DNA of 64,000 nt from NCBI RefSeq assembly GCF_023145115.1, contig NZ_JAGLEJ010000024.1:62001-126000 (forward strand), in the 5' to 3' direction. The stretch is from Algiphilus sp. (GTDB lineage Bacteria; Pseudomonadota; Gammaproteobacteria; Nevskiales; Nevskiaceae). Made by a program: the position numbers and the translations under genes. The notes beneath the pieces are model-generated. The model was not told the DNA's origin and searched no databases. It saw only the letters and a list, made by a program, of their open reading frames with translations. Shown here one piece after another: positions 44,343-53,251 of this stretch. Each line of letters begins with the position of its first letter. Position 1 is the first letter of the stretch.

Positions 44343-44974
44343 CGCGCCGCCGGGCCGCCGCACACCGTCATCAGGCCCCAGAAGGCATCGATGCGATAGC
44401 GCTCCACCGTCACCGACGGCCAGCCGGCGCGCGCGACACCATCGCGCAGGGCATCCGCGCCCCAGGTGCGGTAGTGGCCGCGATCGAACACCCGCAGATA
44501 CCCGTCGAGCAGGCGCATCGTCCAGTAGTCGCGGCACCAGTCGGTGATGACGATGCGCCCCGAGGGCGTCAGAACGCGGCGCATCTCCGCCAGCGCCTGC
44601 TCGGGCGCGCGGATGAAGTGGAAGGCGCTGCTCGAGACCACCAGATCGAAGACCGCGTTGCCGAACGGCAGCCGATGGGCTGACGCCTCCCGCAGATCGA
44701 CGCCCTGCGCGAGCCGCGCGCGCGCCTGCCGCAGCATGCCCGGGGACAGGTCGATGCCCGACAATCGTGCATCCGGAGCATGCGAGGCGATCGCCGCAAG
44801 CAGCACGCCGGTGCCACAGCCGATATCCAGGACCCGATCGCCCGCGCGCACGGCGGGAAGCCGGGCCACGGTAGCCGCCACCGATGCCGCCACGTAGCGG
44901 CCCCAGCGCCGGTCGTAGTGCCGCGCGGCCCGCGCGTATTCGCGCCGCAGCGGGGCGTACTCGTCGTGCTCCAT
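44339..44974 (-). CDS. Class I SAM-dependent methyltransferase
   Basis: The product is 211 residues with a Rossmann-fold methyltransferase domain. SAM motif I is VLDIGCGTGVLLAAI (near residue 46), motif II region LSGIDLSPGML, and motif post I SAFHFIRAPEQAL. This is the UbiE/Methyltransf_11 type, whose substrates cannot be predicted from sequence. The start is clear: AGGAGGT lies six bases before the ATG. It overlaps the stop of the CDF gene on the other strand. No functional link to the metal genes is evident. Confidence 0.87.
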   Translation of the reverse strand: MEHDEYAPLRREYARAARHYDRRWGRYVAASVAATVARLPAVRAGDRVLDIGCGTGVLLAAIASHAPDARLSGIDLSPGMLRQARARLAQGVDLREASAHRLPFGNAVFDLVVSSSAFHFIRAPEQALAEMRRVLTPSGRIVITDWCRDYWTMRLLDGYLRVFDRGHYRTWGADALRDGVARAGWPSVTVERYRIDAFWGLMTVCGGPAAR

Positions 44975-45047
44975 GGGCGCACCTCCTGCGCACAGGCAGC
45001 ACGGTACCCGATTGCGGTGACCCGGAACGCGGCGGTACGGCGACGCG

Positions 45048-46490
45048 CTACAGACTGCGTTCCAGCAGTGCGCCGTGCACTGCATCCGCGTCCTTGCAGA
45101 GCGCGCGATCGGGCAGCGCACCGGGCGTGCGGAAGGATGCCTGCAGCTGCGGTGCCCGACCGTCGGTCTCCGCGGCCCGGCAGTCGACCTGCTCCAGCAG
45201 TGCCGGCCAGGCGCCCGTTGCGTTGTCGCAGACGCGCTCGTAGCTCAGGAAGACGGCCCGCGCCGGGGCCGTGGCGAGGAGGTGCCGGTAGACCTGACAC
45301 CACAGCAGCAGCCAGTAATCCAGCCCTTCCGGCCGGTGCTGCGCAAGCGCGGCGAATGCGTCCTCGTCCATGCAGAACGGCCGGTGGTCCGGTCCGAACT
45401 CGTGGTGGCCGAGCCACTGCATGTAGCGCCGCACGAACGGATCGTCCCTGCCCTGCGCCGCGAAGCGCTCGTGCTGGCGCTTCAGCGACAGTGCCTGCTG
45501 CACCGGCTCGCGGAACGGGACCACGATGACGCTCTCCGGCAACGCCTCGGCAATGGCGGGCAGTCGCAGGATGTTGTTGTTGTTCTTGGAGAGATAGCGT
45601 CGGCGACCGTCGGCGCCGTCGCTGCGGACTACCGCATCGATGTAGTCGCGGAAACGGTCGACGGTCTCGTCATCGACGTGGTGCGGCACCAGACGGTCCG
45701 GTTGCAGGAAGGCATCGCTGCAGAAGGTCTTCCAGAACACCTCCTCCAGCGCTTCCGGACTGTCGAAGTCCACCGCGATGCCGTCGCCGTGGGCGCGCTC
45801 TCCAGCGGCCCGGTCGCGCGCGCCGAGCGCGGCGACGCGTCCCCAGAGGTTCGGCATCAGCACGAAGGGCATGTCGCGATAGGTCAGCGAGCGGAATGCG
45901 CCGCTGGCGTGCAGGCTGCGCATCAGCACCGTCGTACCGGCACGGGCCAGCCCCGCCACGAAGACATGGCGCTGCGTGACGGTTTCGGCGGTCGTGGCGC
46001 GGCCACCGGCCGCCATCTCGAGATCGAAGGTCATCTCGCGCACGGCCGCGCTGGACAGGGCCACGCGATGCAGGAGCTTGTCGGTGGCGGTGTAGTCGCC
46101 GGTGCCCGCCTCGTCCGCGTGCGCTTCGCGGCGCCCTGCGATGGCTGCATACACCAGGGCCGCGGCGGTGCTCACCGCCAGGCCCTGCCACGTCGTCAGC
46201 GCCTGCAGCAGATCGAGGTCGATCAGCGCGCGGGAGAGAAGCCCCAGGCCCCATACCGCAGCCGCTGCCGCGAGCAGAACGAGGCCCAGACGCAGCGTGC
46301 ATCGCATCATGGTGCCGGAGTAGGCCAGCACCGCACGCTCCTTCCAGTGATCGGAGATGCGCTTCGACGTCACGACATGGGTCGCCCGCGATCCGGTATC
46401 GAGCAGCGCGTACGCCGTGCCGACGAAGTGCGTGCGCACCAGCAGCTCGACGAACGCGATGCCGACGATCGCGCACAGCACGGCGCTCAT
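45048..46490 (-). CDS. Membrane-anchored sulfotransferase family protein
   Basis: The product is 480 residues. Two or three hydrophobic segments in the first 115 residues (AVLCAIVGIAFVELLV, LGLVLLAAAAAVWGLGLL, LAVSTAAALVYAAIA) are followed by a soluble domain with PAPS-binding features. The 5'-phosphosulfate loop is FVAGLARAGTTVLMRSL near residue 175. The 3'-phosphate region is YLSKNNNNILRLPAI, followed by VIVVPFREPVQQALSL. Sulfotransferases of this type modify carbohydrates or lipids; the acceptor is unknown. It overlaps the small membrane gene upstream (ATGA) and lies downstream of an arylsulfotransferase-like gene, so it is one transcription unit of three. Confidence 0.82.
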   Translation of the reverse strand: MSAVLCAIVGIAFVELLVRTHFVGTAYALLDTGSRATHVVTSKRISDHWKERAVLAYSGTMMRCTLRLGLVLLAAAAAVWGLGLLSRALIDLDLLQALTTWQGLAVSTAAALVYAAIAGRREAHADEAGTGDYTATDKLLHRVALSSAAVREMTFDLEMAAGGRATTAETVTQRHVFVAGLARAGTTVLMRSLHASGAFRSLTYRDMPFVLMPNLWGRVAALGARDRAAGERAHGDGIAVDFDSPEALEEVFWKTFCSDAFLQPDRLVPHHVDDETVDRFRDYIDAVVRSDGADGRRRYLSKNNNNILRLPAIAEALPESVIVVPFREPVQQALSLKRQHERFAAQGRDDPFVRRYMQWLGHHEFGPDHRPFCMDEDAFAALAQHRPEGLDYWLLLWCQVYRHLLATAPARAVFLSYERVCDNATGAWPALLEQVDCRAAETDGRAPQLQASFRTPGALPDRALCKDADAVHGALLERSL

Positions 46491-46762
46491 GGTGCTGCCC
46501 GCTCATCCGGTTCGACGGCCTCGTCGTCCCGGTCCGGGGATTGATGCTGCTTCGCCTGCGCCCGGTCGGCACCGCGACGCTTCTTCAGCACGCGCTTCAT
46601 CGGGAACCACACGATGGCGAACAACGCCAGCAGGATCGAGCCGATGAAACCCAGGATGACACCGATGGTGCCCGCACCCAGGCCCGGGCCGACATAGGCG
46701 GCGGCGGGCGCGGCAACGAGCAACAGGACGGGAAGGACGATGGCGGGGCTCAGCTTTCGCAT
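46487..46762 (-). CDS. Small membrane protein of the sulfotransferase cluster
   Basis: The product is 91 residues: a signal-like segment (IVLPVLLLVAAPAAAYVGPG), a second helix (GTIGVILGFIGSILLALFAIVW), then a basic and acidic tail (KRVLKKRRGADRAQ and DRDDEAVEPDERAAP). I do not recognise a named family, though small GLGAG-containing membrane proteins like this occur near arylsulfotransferase-like and phosphodiesterase genes. It overlaps both neighbours (13 bases with the gene before, four with the gene after), which strongly suggests co-translation. Confidence 0.7.
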   Translation of the reverse strand: MRKLSPAIVLPVLLLVAAPAAAYVGPGLGAGTIGVILGFIGSILLALFAIVWFPMKRVLKKRRGADRAQAKQHQSPDRDDEAVEPDERAAP

Positions 46763-48063
46763 GACGGAAACTCCTCGAAGTCGAAGTAGTCGAGCGGCAG
46801 CCAACGGGCCTCGGACACCAGCAGGTTGCGGCCCGGCTGCGGCCGGTACCGATTGAGCAGCTCGAAGACGAGCGCGCCGTCCGGCGCCACCTCGAGCACC
46901 CGCCCCTGCTGGGGCACCGTGATCAGAAGATTCCCGTTGGGCAGCCGTTGATGCCTGCCCCGAAACCACGTCTGTGCGCCGTGGCGTCTCCCCTCGTACA
47001 GCACGCTTGCCCGGTAGTTCTCCGGCTCGATGCGCACGATGCGCAGCGGGCCGCGGTGCATGTCGTTGTCGTAGATCGTGATCGAGCCATCGGGCTGCCA
47101 GTCCGGATCGTGCTGGCGCCGCACCTGCCCGATGCGCCACCACTTGACCGCCAGATCATCCGGATCGAGCACGAAGACAAGGTCCAGCGAGCGCATGCTG
47201 AGCAGCAGGTCGCCGGCCTCGAAGCGCGGAAACGCATCGGCCAGCTCGCGCGGCAGCGGATCGATGTCGTTCTCGTGGAAGGCATCGCCGCGCCACTCGT
47301 AGCGTTCCTCGAGATCGGTCTGATGCAGTCCGAGGATGTCGATTCCCGGGTTGGCGTCCATGATCTGCCGCAGCGAGATGCGCCGCTCGATCTCGCCGTC
47401 GTCCAGCGCCACGCGCACGAGGAAGCGGCGGCTGGCCACATCGATGGACGGATCCGGTTCCGAGCCCTCGGCATCGAGCAGGGTCCAGACATGGCGCCGG
47501 TCCGCATCGAGCGTTACCGAATGGTGGAATCGGCCCGGAAGCCGCCACATCCGCGTACCGCAGACATCGAAGCGCTGCAGGGAGGCGCCGCCGTCGTAGG
47601 CGAAGACCACCGAGCCGTCCGGCAGGATCTCCATGCCGTGCGGGAACTTGTTGGCATCGGGCCGCACTTCCGGCCCGCCGTCGGCGACTTCCTCCTGCAG
47701 ACGCCAGACATGGCGTACGGCATTGCCTGCGTCGAGGAGCACGATGGCATGTCCGGGCGGATTGAAGTCGAAGGACCCCATCAGCGCCCGGTAGCCTGCA
47801 ACGGCCCCGTCCCCGGTGCGGATTGCCGGCGTGCTCCCGAACGCGTAGCGACCGGGGGCGGCTGGCGCGAAACCGCTCGCGTCGGACGGCGTGTAGGGCA
47901 CGAGGAAGCGCTCGACGCCGTCGCTGAGATCGTTGCGCAGGTAGCGGATCTCGCTGCGGACCGTCTCGATCCACGCATGGGGAAACACCTCGTGCCTGCC
48001 GATGGCATAGCCGTATGCCAGACAGACCAGAACCCCTAGGTAGATCAGCGCGTACCTGCTCAC
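46750..48063 (-). CDS. Arylsulfotransferase-like (ASST) protein, membrane-anchored
   Basis: The product is 437 residues starting at a GTG with GGGAG seven bases upstream. One N-terminal helix (YALIYLGVLVCLAYGYAI) anchors a beta-propeller domain. Family landmarks are PPGHAIVLLDAGNAVRHVWR, FPHGMEILPDGSVVFAYDGG, a RFHHSVTLDADRRHVW blade and LPNGNLLITVPQQGRVLEV. Bacterial ASST enzymes move sulfate between phenols in the periplasm using a His intermediate. His residues are present but I cannot assign the catalytic one, so this may be a non-catalytic propeller. A PAPS-type sulfotransferase gene lies two genes downstream. Confidence 0.78.
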   Translation of the reverse strand: MSRYALIYLGVLVCLAYGYAIGRHEVFPHAWIETVRSEIRYLRNDLSDGVERFLVPYTPSDASGFAPAAPGRYAFGSTPAIRTGDGAVAGYRALMGSFDFNPPGHAIVLLDAGNAVRHVWRLQEEVADGGPEVRPDANKFPHGMEILPDGSVVFAYDGGASLQRFDVCGTRMWRLPGRFHHSVTLDADRRHVWTLLDAEGSEPDPSIDVASRRFLVRVALDDGEIERRISLRQIMDANPGIDILGLHQTDLEERYEWRGDAFHENDIDPLPRELADAFPRFEAGDLLLSMRSLDLVFVLDPDDLAVKWWRIGQVRRQHDPDWQPDGSITIYDNDMHRGPLRIVRIEPENYRASVLYEGRRHGAQTWFRGRHQRLPNGNLLITVPQQGRVLEVAPDGALVFELLNRYRPQPGRNLLVSEARWLPLDYFDFEEFPSCES

Positions 48064-48234
48064 ATGGTGTCTCCCGGCTGCGGGACCGGCGGCGCGACTG
48101 CATGTCCGCACCGCACCCCGGAGACCTCCAAGCTACTCGGGGAAGCTGAACCGCCGCGGTATCCGCGACACGCCCGTCCCGGCGTTCTCCGTTCCACACC
48201 GGAAGAGAGGTGAGCCGGCGGCCGCGCGCCGCGA

Positions 48235-48252
48235 CCACCGGCCCGCCGGTGG
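48235..48252 (-). terminator. Hairpin after the azurin gene
   Basis: The minus strand reads CCACCGGC, two bases, GCCGGTGG, a near-perfect palindrome starting one base after the azurin stop codon. There is no T-run afterward. It may end the azurin transcript. The rest of the 190 bases up to the ASST-like gene shows no gene. Confidence 0.3.
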
Positions 48253-48253
48253 G

Positions 48254-48709
48254 CTATCCGCCGGATGCCACCGTCAGCGTGCCCTTCATGCCGGCCGAGA
48301 AGTGGCCCGGGAAGGTGCACAGATAGGTGTAGTCGCCGGGCGTCTCGGGCGCGGTGAAGGTGATCGTGTCGCTCTCACCACCTCCGATCATCGCGGTATG
48401 GGCAAGCGCCTGATCGGCCATGTCGGACGGGATGTAGTCGTTGTCCTTGGCGCCGAGCGCGGCCGCATTGAATGCGTCGGCATCGGCACCGGCAGCGAGC
48501 AGCACCCAGTTGTGCGACATGGCCTGCGGCGGCATCTCGGTATTGTTGACCAGCTCGATGGTCACTTCCTCACCCGGTTGTACCGTGATGCTCTCGACGC
48601 TGAAGCGCAGGCTGTTCTGGCCCTCGACGGTCACGGTCTTCGCATACGCGGGCAGCGCGCTCGCGGCGAGCACACCGACGACGAGCACGCGGATGATCCT
48701 GTTCAGCAT
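48254..48709 (-). CDS. azu: Azurin-type blue copper protein
   Basis: The product is a periplasmic cupredoxin of 151 residues with a signal peptide cleaved after ALPAYA (residue 23). The type 1 copper ligands are His66 (AMSHNW), Cys131, His136 and Met141 in YLCTFPGHFSAGM. Azurins shuttle electrons, for example to nitrite reductase or cytochrome peroxidase, and can act in copper or redox stress. The ATG has AAGGA six bases upstream. It lies 57 bases after the last gene of a czc-like operon on the same strand, possibly co-transcribed. Confidence 0.93.
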   Translation of the reverse strand: MLNRIIRVLVVGVLAASALPAYAKTVTVEGQNSLRFSVESITVQPGEEVTIELVNNTEMPPQAMSHNWVLLAAGADADAFNAAALGAKDNDYIPSDMADQALAHTAMIGGGESDTITFTAPETPGDYTYLCTFPGHFSAGMKGTLTVASGG

Positions 48710-48766
48710 GGTTGGTTCCTTCATTGATGAACGTCCCCTACACGACACCGGATCCGCCCGCAGGGT

Positions 48767-51700
48767 TCACGATTGCGTTCGCGCTGGCCCACGATCCGCG
48801 CCGGCCGCGAACCAGCGATAGACCGCCGGCAGCACCAGCAGCGTGAGCAGCGTCGAACTGATGAGCCCGCCCACCACGACGGCCGCGAGCGGTCGCTGGA
48901 CATTGGCGCCGATGCCGTCGGCCAGCAGCAATGGCACCAGCCCGAAGATCGAGGTCACCGCGGTCATGAGCACCGGCCGCAGACGATGCTCCGCACCGGT
49001 GCGCACGGCGTCGTCGAGCGCCATGCCCTTTTCCCGCAGCTGGTTGATGCAGGACACCAGCACTACCCCGTTGAGCACGGCGACACCGAAGACCGCGATG
49101 AATCCCACCGCCGCAGGTACGGAGAGATAGAGACCGCTCGCCCACAGCGTCGCGATGCCGCCGGTCACCGCGAAGGGCACATTGAGGAAGATCAGCGCCG
49201 CGTAGCGCAGCGACGAGAACGCCGAATACAGCAGCAGGAAGACCAGCCCCAGCGTGACGGGCACGACGAAATAGAGCCGGCGCATGGCGCGTTCCTGGTT
49301 CTCGAACTGGCCGCCGAACGCGACGAAATAGCCCGGCGGCATGTCGACCTCCGCCCGGATGCGCTTGCGAAGATCCTCGACCACGCTGCCCATGTCGCGC
49401 CCGCGCACGTTCATCTGCACGTAGATCCGGCGGCCGGCATTGGAACGGGATATCTTCTTCGGTCCGGTGTAGAGCGATACATCGGCGACGCGGCTCAGGG
49501 GCATGAGCACACCGTCCGACGTGCGCAGCTGCAGGTTCCGGATCTGCTCCAGACCCGCGCGCTGCTCCGCCTGCAGGCGCAGGAAGATGTCGAAGCGCCG
49601 CACCCCGTCGAAGACCTGCCCCACAGCGTCGCCGCCGACGCCGACCGACAGCGTACTCAGCACCTCGTCGACGCTGATGCCGTGACGCGCCAACGCGTCG
49701 CGGTCCGGCTTGACCACGATCTGGCGCTTGCCGGACTGCTGCTGCATGCGGACATCGGTAGCGCCGGGAACCTCCCTGGCCAACGCCTCGACCTTGCGAC
49801 CGACGGAAGCCAGTTCGTCCAGATCCTCACCGAAGATGCTGGTCACGAGCTGCGCCTGCACCCCGGAGAGCAGTTCATCGGTACGCAGCTGAATGGGCTG
49901 CGAGAAGTTGTTGGCCAGTCCCGGGATGCGTTCCGAGACACGTTCGGCCATGGCCGACTGCAACTGCTCGTAGTTGCGACCACTCTTCCATGCACCCAAT
50001 GGCTTGAGGGTGATCACCGTGGCGACGACATTGACCGGCTCGGGGTCGCCGCCCACTTCGGCACGCCCCACGCGCGAATAGGCCCCGGTCACCTCCGGAA
50101 AGGCCCGAAGCACGGACTGGATGCGCTTGCCGTACTGAATGGCCGAATCGAGGCTCGCGCCCGGAGGCAGGGTCGAGCGCACCTGAAAGGTGCCTTCACG
50201 CAGCGTCGGCACGAACTCCGACCCGAGTAGCGGAAACAGCAGCAAGCTGCCGGCGAACAGCACTACTGCACAGCCGAGCACGACCGCCGGCCTGCGCATC
50301 GCGCCATCCCGCAACGGTCGATAGCCGGCCTTCAGCCAGCGTACCAGCCTCGGTTCAGACTGGGCGGCGCCCTTGCGGAACAGCAGCGTGACCATCACCG
50401 GTACCAGCGTCAGCGCCAGCAGCAGGGCGCCCAGCAGCCCGAAACTGATGGTGGTGGCCATGGGCGTGAACAGCTTGCCCTCGACGCCCTGCAGCGTGAA
50501 CAACGGGAGGAAGACGATGATGATGATGCCGGTAGCGAACACGATCGGTCTCGCGACCTCACGGCCGGCTTCCCCGACGATGCGCAGCAAGGGCACCGCC
50601 TCGCCCTCCTGCCGGGCCTCGAGATTGCGCAACACGTTCTCCAGCATGACCACCGAGCCGTCCACCATCATCCCGATGGCGATGGCCAGCCCGCCCAGGC
50701 TCATCAGGTTCGCGGAAAGCCCCGCGAAGTACATGGCGATGAAGGCCGCCAGCACGGACAGCGGCACGCTGGCCACGACGATCAGCGTGGAGCGGAAGTT
50801 GCCGAGAAAGAGATAGAGGAAGAACAGCACCAACACCGCCCCCAACAGCAGCGCCGACTGCACCGTGCCGATCGCCTTGCTGGTGAGCTCGGCCTGCGAG
50901 TAGAAGGGCTTGATGCGCAGCCCGTCCGGCAGGGACTGATTGATGGCGGCGATCTTCTTCTCGACGTCGACCAGTACCTGCTGGGTATTGGCGCCGATCA
51001 GCTTGAAGACATAGCCTCCGGCCGACTCCTCGCCATTGGCTATCTGCGCACCACGGCGGATGGCGGCGCCATGGGCGACCTCTGCCACATCGCCGACCGT
51101 GACGGGGTTGCCGCCCTGCTCGGCGATGATGATGTCGCGGATGTCGTCGAGCCCGACCGCGCCGGACTCCACCCAGCCGTAACCGCGGATGATGTATTCC
51201 TCGCCGCCGCGGTTGATGAAGGAGGCGCCCACATTGCGGTTGTTGGCGGCCAGCGCGCGGCGCACATCGGCGACAGTGAGATCACGCGCCAGCAGCGCAT
51301 TCTGGTCAAGCTGTACCTGGTACTGCTTCTCGAAGCCGCCGATGGAGAGCACGCCGGTGACACCCGGAACGGTGCGCAGCTGCGGCTTGACGATCCAGTC
51401 CTGGAAGGTGCGCTTCTCCATCAGCGAGAAGCCCTCGCCTTCCATTGTGTACATCAGGACGCGACCGAGCCCGGTGGTGATCGGACCGAGCTGCGGCTCA
51501 CCCAGGCCCGGCGGAATCTCGCGCCGGGCCTCGGCCAGTCGCTCGTTGACCAGACGCCGGGCGAAGTAGATGTCGGTGCCGTCCTCGAAGTAGACGTCGA
51601 CGCGCGAGAGTCCGAAGATCGATGTCGACTGCACCTTCGCCAGATTCGGCAGGCCGTACATGCTGATCTCGATCGGATAGGAGATCAGCGTCTCCACATC

Positions 51701-51877
51701 CTCGGGGGACAGCCCCTCGCTGGACGTGAATATCTGCACCATCGTCGGCGTGGCATCCGGGAAGGCATCCACCGCCAGCCGCTGGAAGGAGAAGGTGCCG
51801 CCGACCGCCAGCCCGATGACTGCGACGACGACCAGCACCCGATTCTCGAGCGCGAGTCGCACGATTGCGTTGATCAT
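48767..51877 (-). CDS. czcA: CzcA/CusA-family heavy-metal RND permease
   Basis: The product is a pump of 1036 residues, 12 membrane helices and two large periplasmic loops, with the HME-RND N-terminus (FQRLAVDAFPDATPTMVQ). Helix 4 reads AIGMMVDGSVVMLEN near residues 396-412. Classical CzcA has an extra Asp in DFG at the start of this motif and CusA has DA in place of DG, so this protein belongs to neither group cleanly. Its metal is therefore uncertain. It is the last of the czcI-C-B-A order and lies 15 bases after the adaptor gene; an azurin gene follows. Confidence 0.88.
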   Translation of the reverse strand: MINAIVRLALENRVLVVVAVIGLAVGGTFSFQRLAVDAFPDATPTMVQIFTSSEGLSPEDVETLISYPIEISMYGLPNLAKVQSTSIFGLSRVDVYFEDGTDIYFARRLVNERLAEARREIPPGLGEPQLGPITTGLGRVLMYTMEGEGFSLMEKRTFQDWIVKPQLRTVPGVTGVLSIGGFEKQYQVQLDQNALLARDLTVADVRRALAANNRNVGASFINRGGEEYIIRGYGWVESGAVGLDDIRDIIIAEQGGNPVTVGDVAEVAHGAAIRRGAQIANGEESAGGYVFKLIGANTQQVLVDVEKKIAAINQSLPDGLRIKPFYSQAELTSKAIGTVQSALLLGAVLVLFFLYLFLGNFRSTLIVVASVPLSVLAAFIAMYFAGLSANLMSLGGLAIAIGMMVDGSVVMLENVLRNLEARQEGEAVPLLRIVGEAGREVARPIVFATGIIIIVFLPLFTLQGVEGKLFTPMATTISFGLLGALLLALTLVPVMVTLLFRKGAAQSEPRLVRWLKAGYRPLRDGAMRRPAVVLGCAVVLFAGSLLLFPLLGSEFVPTLREGTFQVRSTLPPGASLDSAIQYGKRIQSVLRAFPEVTGAYSRVGRAEVGGDPEPVNVVATVITLKPLGAWKSGRNYEQLQSAMAERVSERIPGLANNFSQPIQLRTDELLSGVQAQLVTSIFGEDLDELASVGRKVEALAREVPGATDVRMQQQSGKRQIVVKPDRDALARHGISVDEVLSTLSVGVGGDAVGQVFDGVRRFDIFLRLQAEQRAGLEQIRNLQLRTSDGVLMPLSRVADVSLYTGPKKISRSNAGRRIYVQMNVRGRDMGSVVEDLRKRIRAEVDMPPGYFVAFGGQFENQERAMRRLYFVVPVTLGLVFLLLYSAFSSLRYAALIFLNVPFAVTGGIATLWASGLYLSVPAAVGFIAVFGVAVLNGVVLVSCINQLREKGMALDDAVRTGAEHRLRPVLMTAVTSIFGLVPLLLADGIGANVQRPLAAVVVGGLISSTLLTLLVLPAVYRWFAAGADRGPARTQS

Positions 51878-51892
51878 GATGCCCGCCTCGCG

Positions 51893-53239
51893 CTAGTGGC
51901 TGTGCGCGGCGCTGCGGCCACTGGCAGTGAGCGCGGACTTGAGGTCGAAGGCGCCAATCGTCACGACGCGATCGCCGGGTGACAGCCCGTCGCGAATCTC
52001 GACGCGACCGCCGCCCTCGGCGCCGATGACTACCGGGACGGCGCGAAACGCACCTTCCTCGTCTCCGGGCACGAAGACAACCTGCTTATCCTCGATCGTC
52101 TGCACGGCATCCACCGGTACCAGCGCATAGCGCGCGCTGTCGTCGGTGGCAATGCGGGCGGTGCCGAACATGCCGGCGCGCAATGCGCCGTCCGGGTTGG
52201 GCACCTCGGCGCGCACGCGCACGGTGCGCGTGGCTTCGTCCAGTTCCCGCGACACCCAGTCCGTGACCCCCTCGAAGCGTCGTCCCGGCAGGGCGCGCAA
52301 CGACAGGGTCACGGGCTGGCCCGGTGCCAGCCGTGGCAGGTCCTGCTCGTCGGCCTCGATCATCACCCACATGCGCTCGGTATTGACGATGTGGATGGGC
52401 GTGTCCTGCGCGGACAGGGTCTGCCCCGGGACCAGATCGCGCTGCTGGATCGTGCCGTCGACGGGAGCAGTCAGTGGGTAACGCGACAGCGGCGCGTCAC
52501 CGCCGGCGGCAATGCCCGCGATGGCGTCCTCGCTGAGGCCGTAGAGGCGCAGCTCGGCGCGGGCGGCGTCGCGCTCGGCCTGTGCCTGAAGGTAGGTCGC
52601 ACGCGAGCTCAGCAGCTTCTCCTGACTGATGATCTGCTGCTCGGCCAGCTTCTCGTGCCGTTGGTAGTTCGCGCGCTCGGCCGATAGCTTGGCGCGGGCC
52701 GTCAGATAGGTCGCCTTGGCGCGCCCCAGCGCGACGCTGTCCAGAATGGCAACCGTCTCGCCGACAGCGACACGTTCTCCGAGGTCCCGACTCACCTTCA
52801 GCACCTTGGCCTCCAGCCGCGGCCCGACGCGGGCAATGCGATCCGCATCGAAGGCCACTGTCGCGGGCGCCTGCACGCTGTCGGTCGCCGTGCCGGCTTC
52901 GGCTGGCGCGATGCGCAGCGACAACTGATCGCGCTGGGCCGACTCCAGATGCAGTGTGCGCTTTTCCTGCGCGTGGCCATCATGGCCTTCCCTGCCGTCC
53001 TCATCGTGCCCGGCTTCGCCGTGTCCCGGTGCGTGCCGGCGCTCCGCATCAGAGCCTTCGGCTTCGTGTCCGCTACCCTGGTGCTTATCGCCTTCCCCGT
53101 ACGCGTTGCCCTCATGACCGGCGTGTGCATCGTCACCAGCAGGGGCGGTCACGGCCCGATCGGTGCTGCCACCACAGGCAGCAGTAGCCATCAAGGTGCC
53201 GGCCACCAGCAGCAGCGCGGCGTTGTGTCGTGTATGCAT
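51893..53239 (-). CDS. czcB: CzcB-like periplasmic adaptor lipoprotein
   Basis: The product is a membrane fusion protein of 448 residues. The lipoprotein signal ends at LMATAAC. A long His-, Asp- and Gly-rich stretch (about residues 35-95, with HAGHEGN, HGEAGHDEDG and HDGHAQ) precedes the adaptor domains and may bind metal. The hairpin, lipoyl-like and barrel domains follow (KVLKVSRDLGERVAVGE, APVDGTIQQRDLVPGQTL). It sits between the channel and permease genes, 12 and 15 bases from each, so the three are one operon. The C-terminus is again His-containing (AAHSH). Confidence 0.88.
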   Translation of the reverse strand: MHTRHNAALLLVAGTLMATAACGGSTDRAVTAPAGDDAHAGHEGNAYGEGDKHQGSGHEAEGSDAERRHAPGHGEAGHDEDGREGHDGHAQEKRTLHLESAQRDQLSLRIAPAEAGTATDSVQAPATVAFDADRIARVGPRLEAKVLKVSRDLGERVAVGETVAILDSVALGRAKATYLTARAKLSAERANYQRHEKLAEQQIISQEKLLSSRATYLQAQAERDAARAELRLYGLSEDAIAGIAAGGDAPLSRYPLTAPVDGTIQQRDLVPGQTLSAQDTPIHIVNTERMWVMIEADEQDLPRLAPGQPVTLSLRALPGRRFEGVTDWVSRELDEATRTVRVRAEVPNPDGALRAGMFGTARIATDDSARYALVPVDAVQTIEDKQVVFVPGDEEGAFRAVPVVIGAEGGGRVEIRDGLSPGDRVVTIGAFDLKSALTASGRSAAHSH

Positions 53240-53251
53240 TCCGGTATTCCT

